Assembly (NCBI GenBank): GCA_964020975.1
Contig: OZ026629.1
Span: forward strand, 52,720,231-52,784,230
Length of the DNA stretch: 64,000 nucleotides
Reading direction: 5' to 3'
Source: Hermodice carunculata
Taxonomy: Eukaryota > Annelida > Polychaeta > Eunicida > Amphinomidae
Shown: positions 61,801-64,000 of the stretch, in pieces
Layout: every line of letters begins with the position of its first letter
Numbering within the stretch: the first letter of the stretch is position 1
Made by a program: the position numbers and the translations under genes
Notes under the pieces: model-generated
Seen by the model: only the letters and a program-made list of their open reading frames with translations
The model's database searches: none
What the model was told of the DNA's origin: nothing

Positions 61801-63419
61801 TATTTCTAAAACATTGCATATCTGTATAGATTGTGCATAATGCGTATCTGTCAGCCTGAATCTTACAATTTGACATTAGGATGAACAGAAATGCATCTCT
61901 GAGTACACCATTGCTGGTTTTCTCTCCAGAGGTAGACAATGACATAGGATCATTTGTGGTGTAGAAGTGATGATGATCTCCATTTTGCAATTGAAATCAA
62001 ACAACCATTATTTTTGTCATGGAGACAACAATCCCCCCCCCACCCCCCCACCCCCCCACACACACAAACACTTTTAGCTGTTTAGTTCTTCATGTGGAAA
62101 TAGTGGAGTGATGTGCTATTTCTCCTTTTAATTTAAAGAATACAGCATTCAAAGCAGAGTTCAGCAACTCACTCAATGAAGTGTTGATGTGAAAAGATCA
62201 GTGTAGACTGAAATCCATGCAAGGCAACTCCGAAAAAAAACAATAAAACCTCCAATCTCTAGCAAACATGTTGTGGAACATGGCTTAACTGCTGCAGTTC
62301 CGGTCAACATCAATAATTTCTCTCCACATTGGGTGTTGCATAGACCTCCCAAAACTTTGTACTTTTTTTTACACACTGTGTGCCAAAATACCTCCCAAAA
62401 CACTGGTAACTTTGGCTTATTTGCATAAAGTGCACAAAGAGAATGTTTTGTTTCAGAATTGCACAGAACGCTCATCAGAGATGGGTAAATAAAATGGCTC
62501 AAATGCATTGAATGCTTGTGCATCATGGATATAACCCAGAAATATGTGATTGGCTGACTGGCTCATGAGCAACAAACAGGCATTTTTAGGCCTTACCACA
62601 TTGTTGTGAGAGCAAATTTTACTGAACAAGGCACTGTTTGAGTACCAAAGTTATAATTTTGTTGCATGATGACCTAAACATGAAGAAAATGTGCCAGTGG
62701 CAGGCCAGCACTGGGGATAAGAAGCTGAAGTTTGTCAGTTCAAGACCTGGTCACAACATGTATATACTTCCTGGTATTCTCTGAATGCTGGTGGACTTCA
62801 GTCCCCGATTCTGGAACAATCCCCTATACAGTGCAATAGTCCCAATTTTCACAGACACTCCACTGAGAGACCATCTACCTTTTAAGACCACATTCACCAG
62901 GTCCATAAGTACCATTTCCTTGTGATTTTACCTCCAGGGAGAGACCACCTGCTTTATGTGACCACTTTAGGCCTGCATCAGCAGTGGTCTGTTACTTTGT
63001 ACTGTCCCATGTGCAGTCACATACCTACCCCACTGAACTGCTCTTTCTAGAATGGGGATGTGGATTTGTGCATTTTCCACTTTTCTCTGAGGGACTGGGG
63101 AAGTCCATGAAACATTAACATACTGGAAAAAATTGTTTTACATTTATCTGTATTGAATTGTTCAATGAAGCATTCATTTAACATGAGAGAGACTTATTCC
63201 ATTCATCATATGGAAGAAGGTGGCTGCCCCGAAATATGGAAAAGGGAATTTACCAGGGGGGCAAGTGGATTAAGGTAAAAAAGTGATTTTCATGCCCTGA
63301 CATTACAAAAGGTGCATTAGGTGAGAATATGCTGGGTTTGTGAGAATGCAGCAAGGAAAGCAAAATCAAGCATGCCAGGTCTCTGTCTATGAATGAATTT
63401 GAACACATGCACATCATTG
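58897..63419. other. Gq intron 2, unassigned
   Basis: No exon or gene recognised. A fragment with GGTCTTTCAAGACAGG phrases in inverted arrangement lies at 61183-61335, poly-A at about 60975-60994, and a C-rich run at about 62033-62058. The GAGACCACC phrases near 62850-62990 match the family at 37114. Confidence 0.5.
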
Positions 63420-64000
63420 CCACTGTATAGCAGAAACAGAACACAAGTGCTGGGTTTGTGATTATGCCTGAAAGGAAAACCAAGCACCGTCTGTGAAGTT
63501 CAGTATACCCATGCACATCACAGCCACTGTATAGCTGGATTTGTGATTATGCTTGAAAGGAAGACAAGCACTGTCTATGAAGTTCAGTATACTTGCACAT
63601 CACAGCCACTGTATAGTAACTAAAACTTGGTTGTACTTTGCAAGTACTCAAATTTCTGCAAGAAGTATTTGTCAAGAGTCGACCCTGCTTCCTAATTGCT
63701 AAATAAATATGTTTAAAACAAGTGTTAAATTATGAAATGCATGTTGCATGATATGAAACATTTAGTTTTTATCATCGAATTTGAGACAAATGATTCTCCT
63801 TAGTGTGTTTTGGAAAAAAGGTCCTAGTTACACTCACTCACAAAAGTGTGCTTGAGAGGAAAAACAAGCACTGTTTCAGAAGTTCAGTATACACATGCAC
63901 ATCACAGCCACTGTACAGTAACTAAAACTTGGTTGTACTGTACAAGTATTAAATTATGAAAAAAGGTCCTAGTTACACTCACTCACAAAAGTGTGCTTGA
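63420..64000. repeat. Complex tandem array, cut by window edge
   Basis: The phrase AAGTTCAGTATAC..GCACATCACAGCCACTGTA recurs near 63498, 63580 and 63880. AACTAAAACTTGGTTGTACT occurs near 63620 and 63920. GGTCCTAGTTACACTCACTC occurs near 63820 and 63965. Units are of mixed length (about 80 and 145 bp), and the array continues past base 64000. Confidence 0.85.

Noticed and set aside
57000-64000. Search for Gq exon 3 (the block leading to the RREYQL region)
   Set aside because: No frame in this span resembles the expected residues with splice sites, so exon 3 is taken to lie beyond the window.

Overview
The window reads as nuclear DNA from a non-vertebrate animal, probably a marine deuterostome or lophotrochozoan. 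The grounds are an invertebrate-type Gq protein start (MACC..., lacking the vertebrate six-residue extension), very long introns, AT-rich non-coding DNA, abundant microsatellites, and a mix of DIRS, CR1/Jockey-like LINE, Penelope-like, hAT-like and piggyBac-like remnants. The species cannot be fixed from the sequence.

The only host gene I can support is the 5' part of a Gq-class G protein alpha subunit gene on the plus strand. Coding exon 1 is 14961-15078 and coding exon 2 is 56815-56999. They are joined by a 41,736-bp phase-1 intron and encode residues 1-101, including the P-loop. Intron 2 starts at 57000 and runs off the window; no third exon was found before 64000.

Layout. 1-4250 is a decayed DIRS-type element on the minus strand. 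5460-6560 is a minus-strand LINE reverse transcriptase remnant carrying an (ATC)n expansion. 6560-12830 is gene-poor DNA with AT, GAT and CTTT arrays and one unidentified 139-residue ORF. 12835-13890 is a degenerate tandem array with a period of about 140-150 bp, ending about 1.1 kb before the Gq start codon. 13950-14960 is the probable promoter and 5' UTR zone. Intron 1 is a patchwork of transposon copies: two large inverted copies of one hAT-like family (22407-24908 and 34410-36040) plus a 450-bp deletion derivative (55860-56309); a 942-bp element nested in the first; three TTAA-flanked piggyBac-like elements; a MITE with palindromic ends; several dispersed repeat families; and three Penelope-like remnants with hammerhead-ribozyme-like cores. 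Intron 2 contains a foldback element and ends in a tandem array.

The most interesting signals are the hammerhead cores at 48832-48862, 40460-40489 and 28368-28397. The first sits in a 125-bp insert with a 14-bp target duplication inside the reverse transcriptase remnant of a related element. Also notable are hAT-like elements that repeatedly show 5-bp target duplications, a nested piggyBac-like MITE, and a spacer between two (AT)n arrays that seems to be assembled from two nearby sequences. All family calls come from reading the sequence, without database searches.
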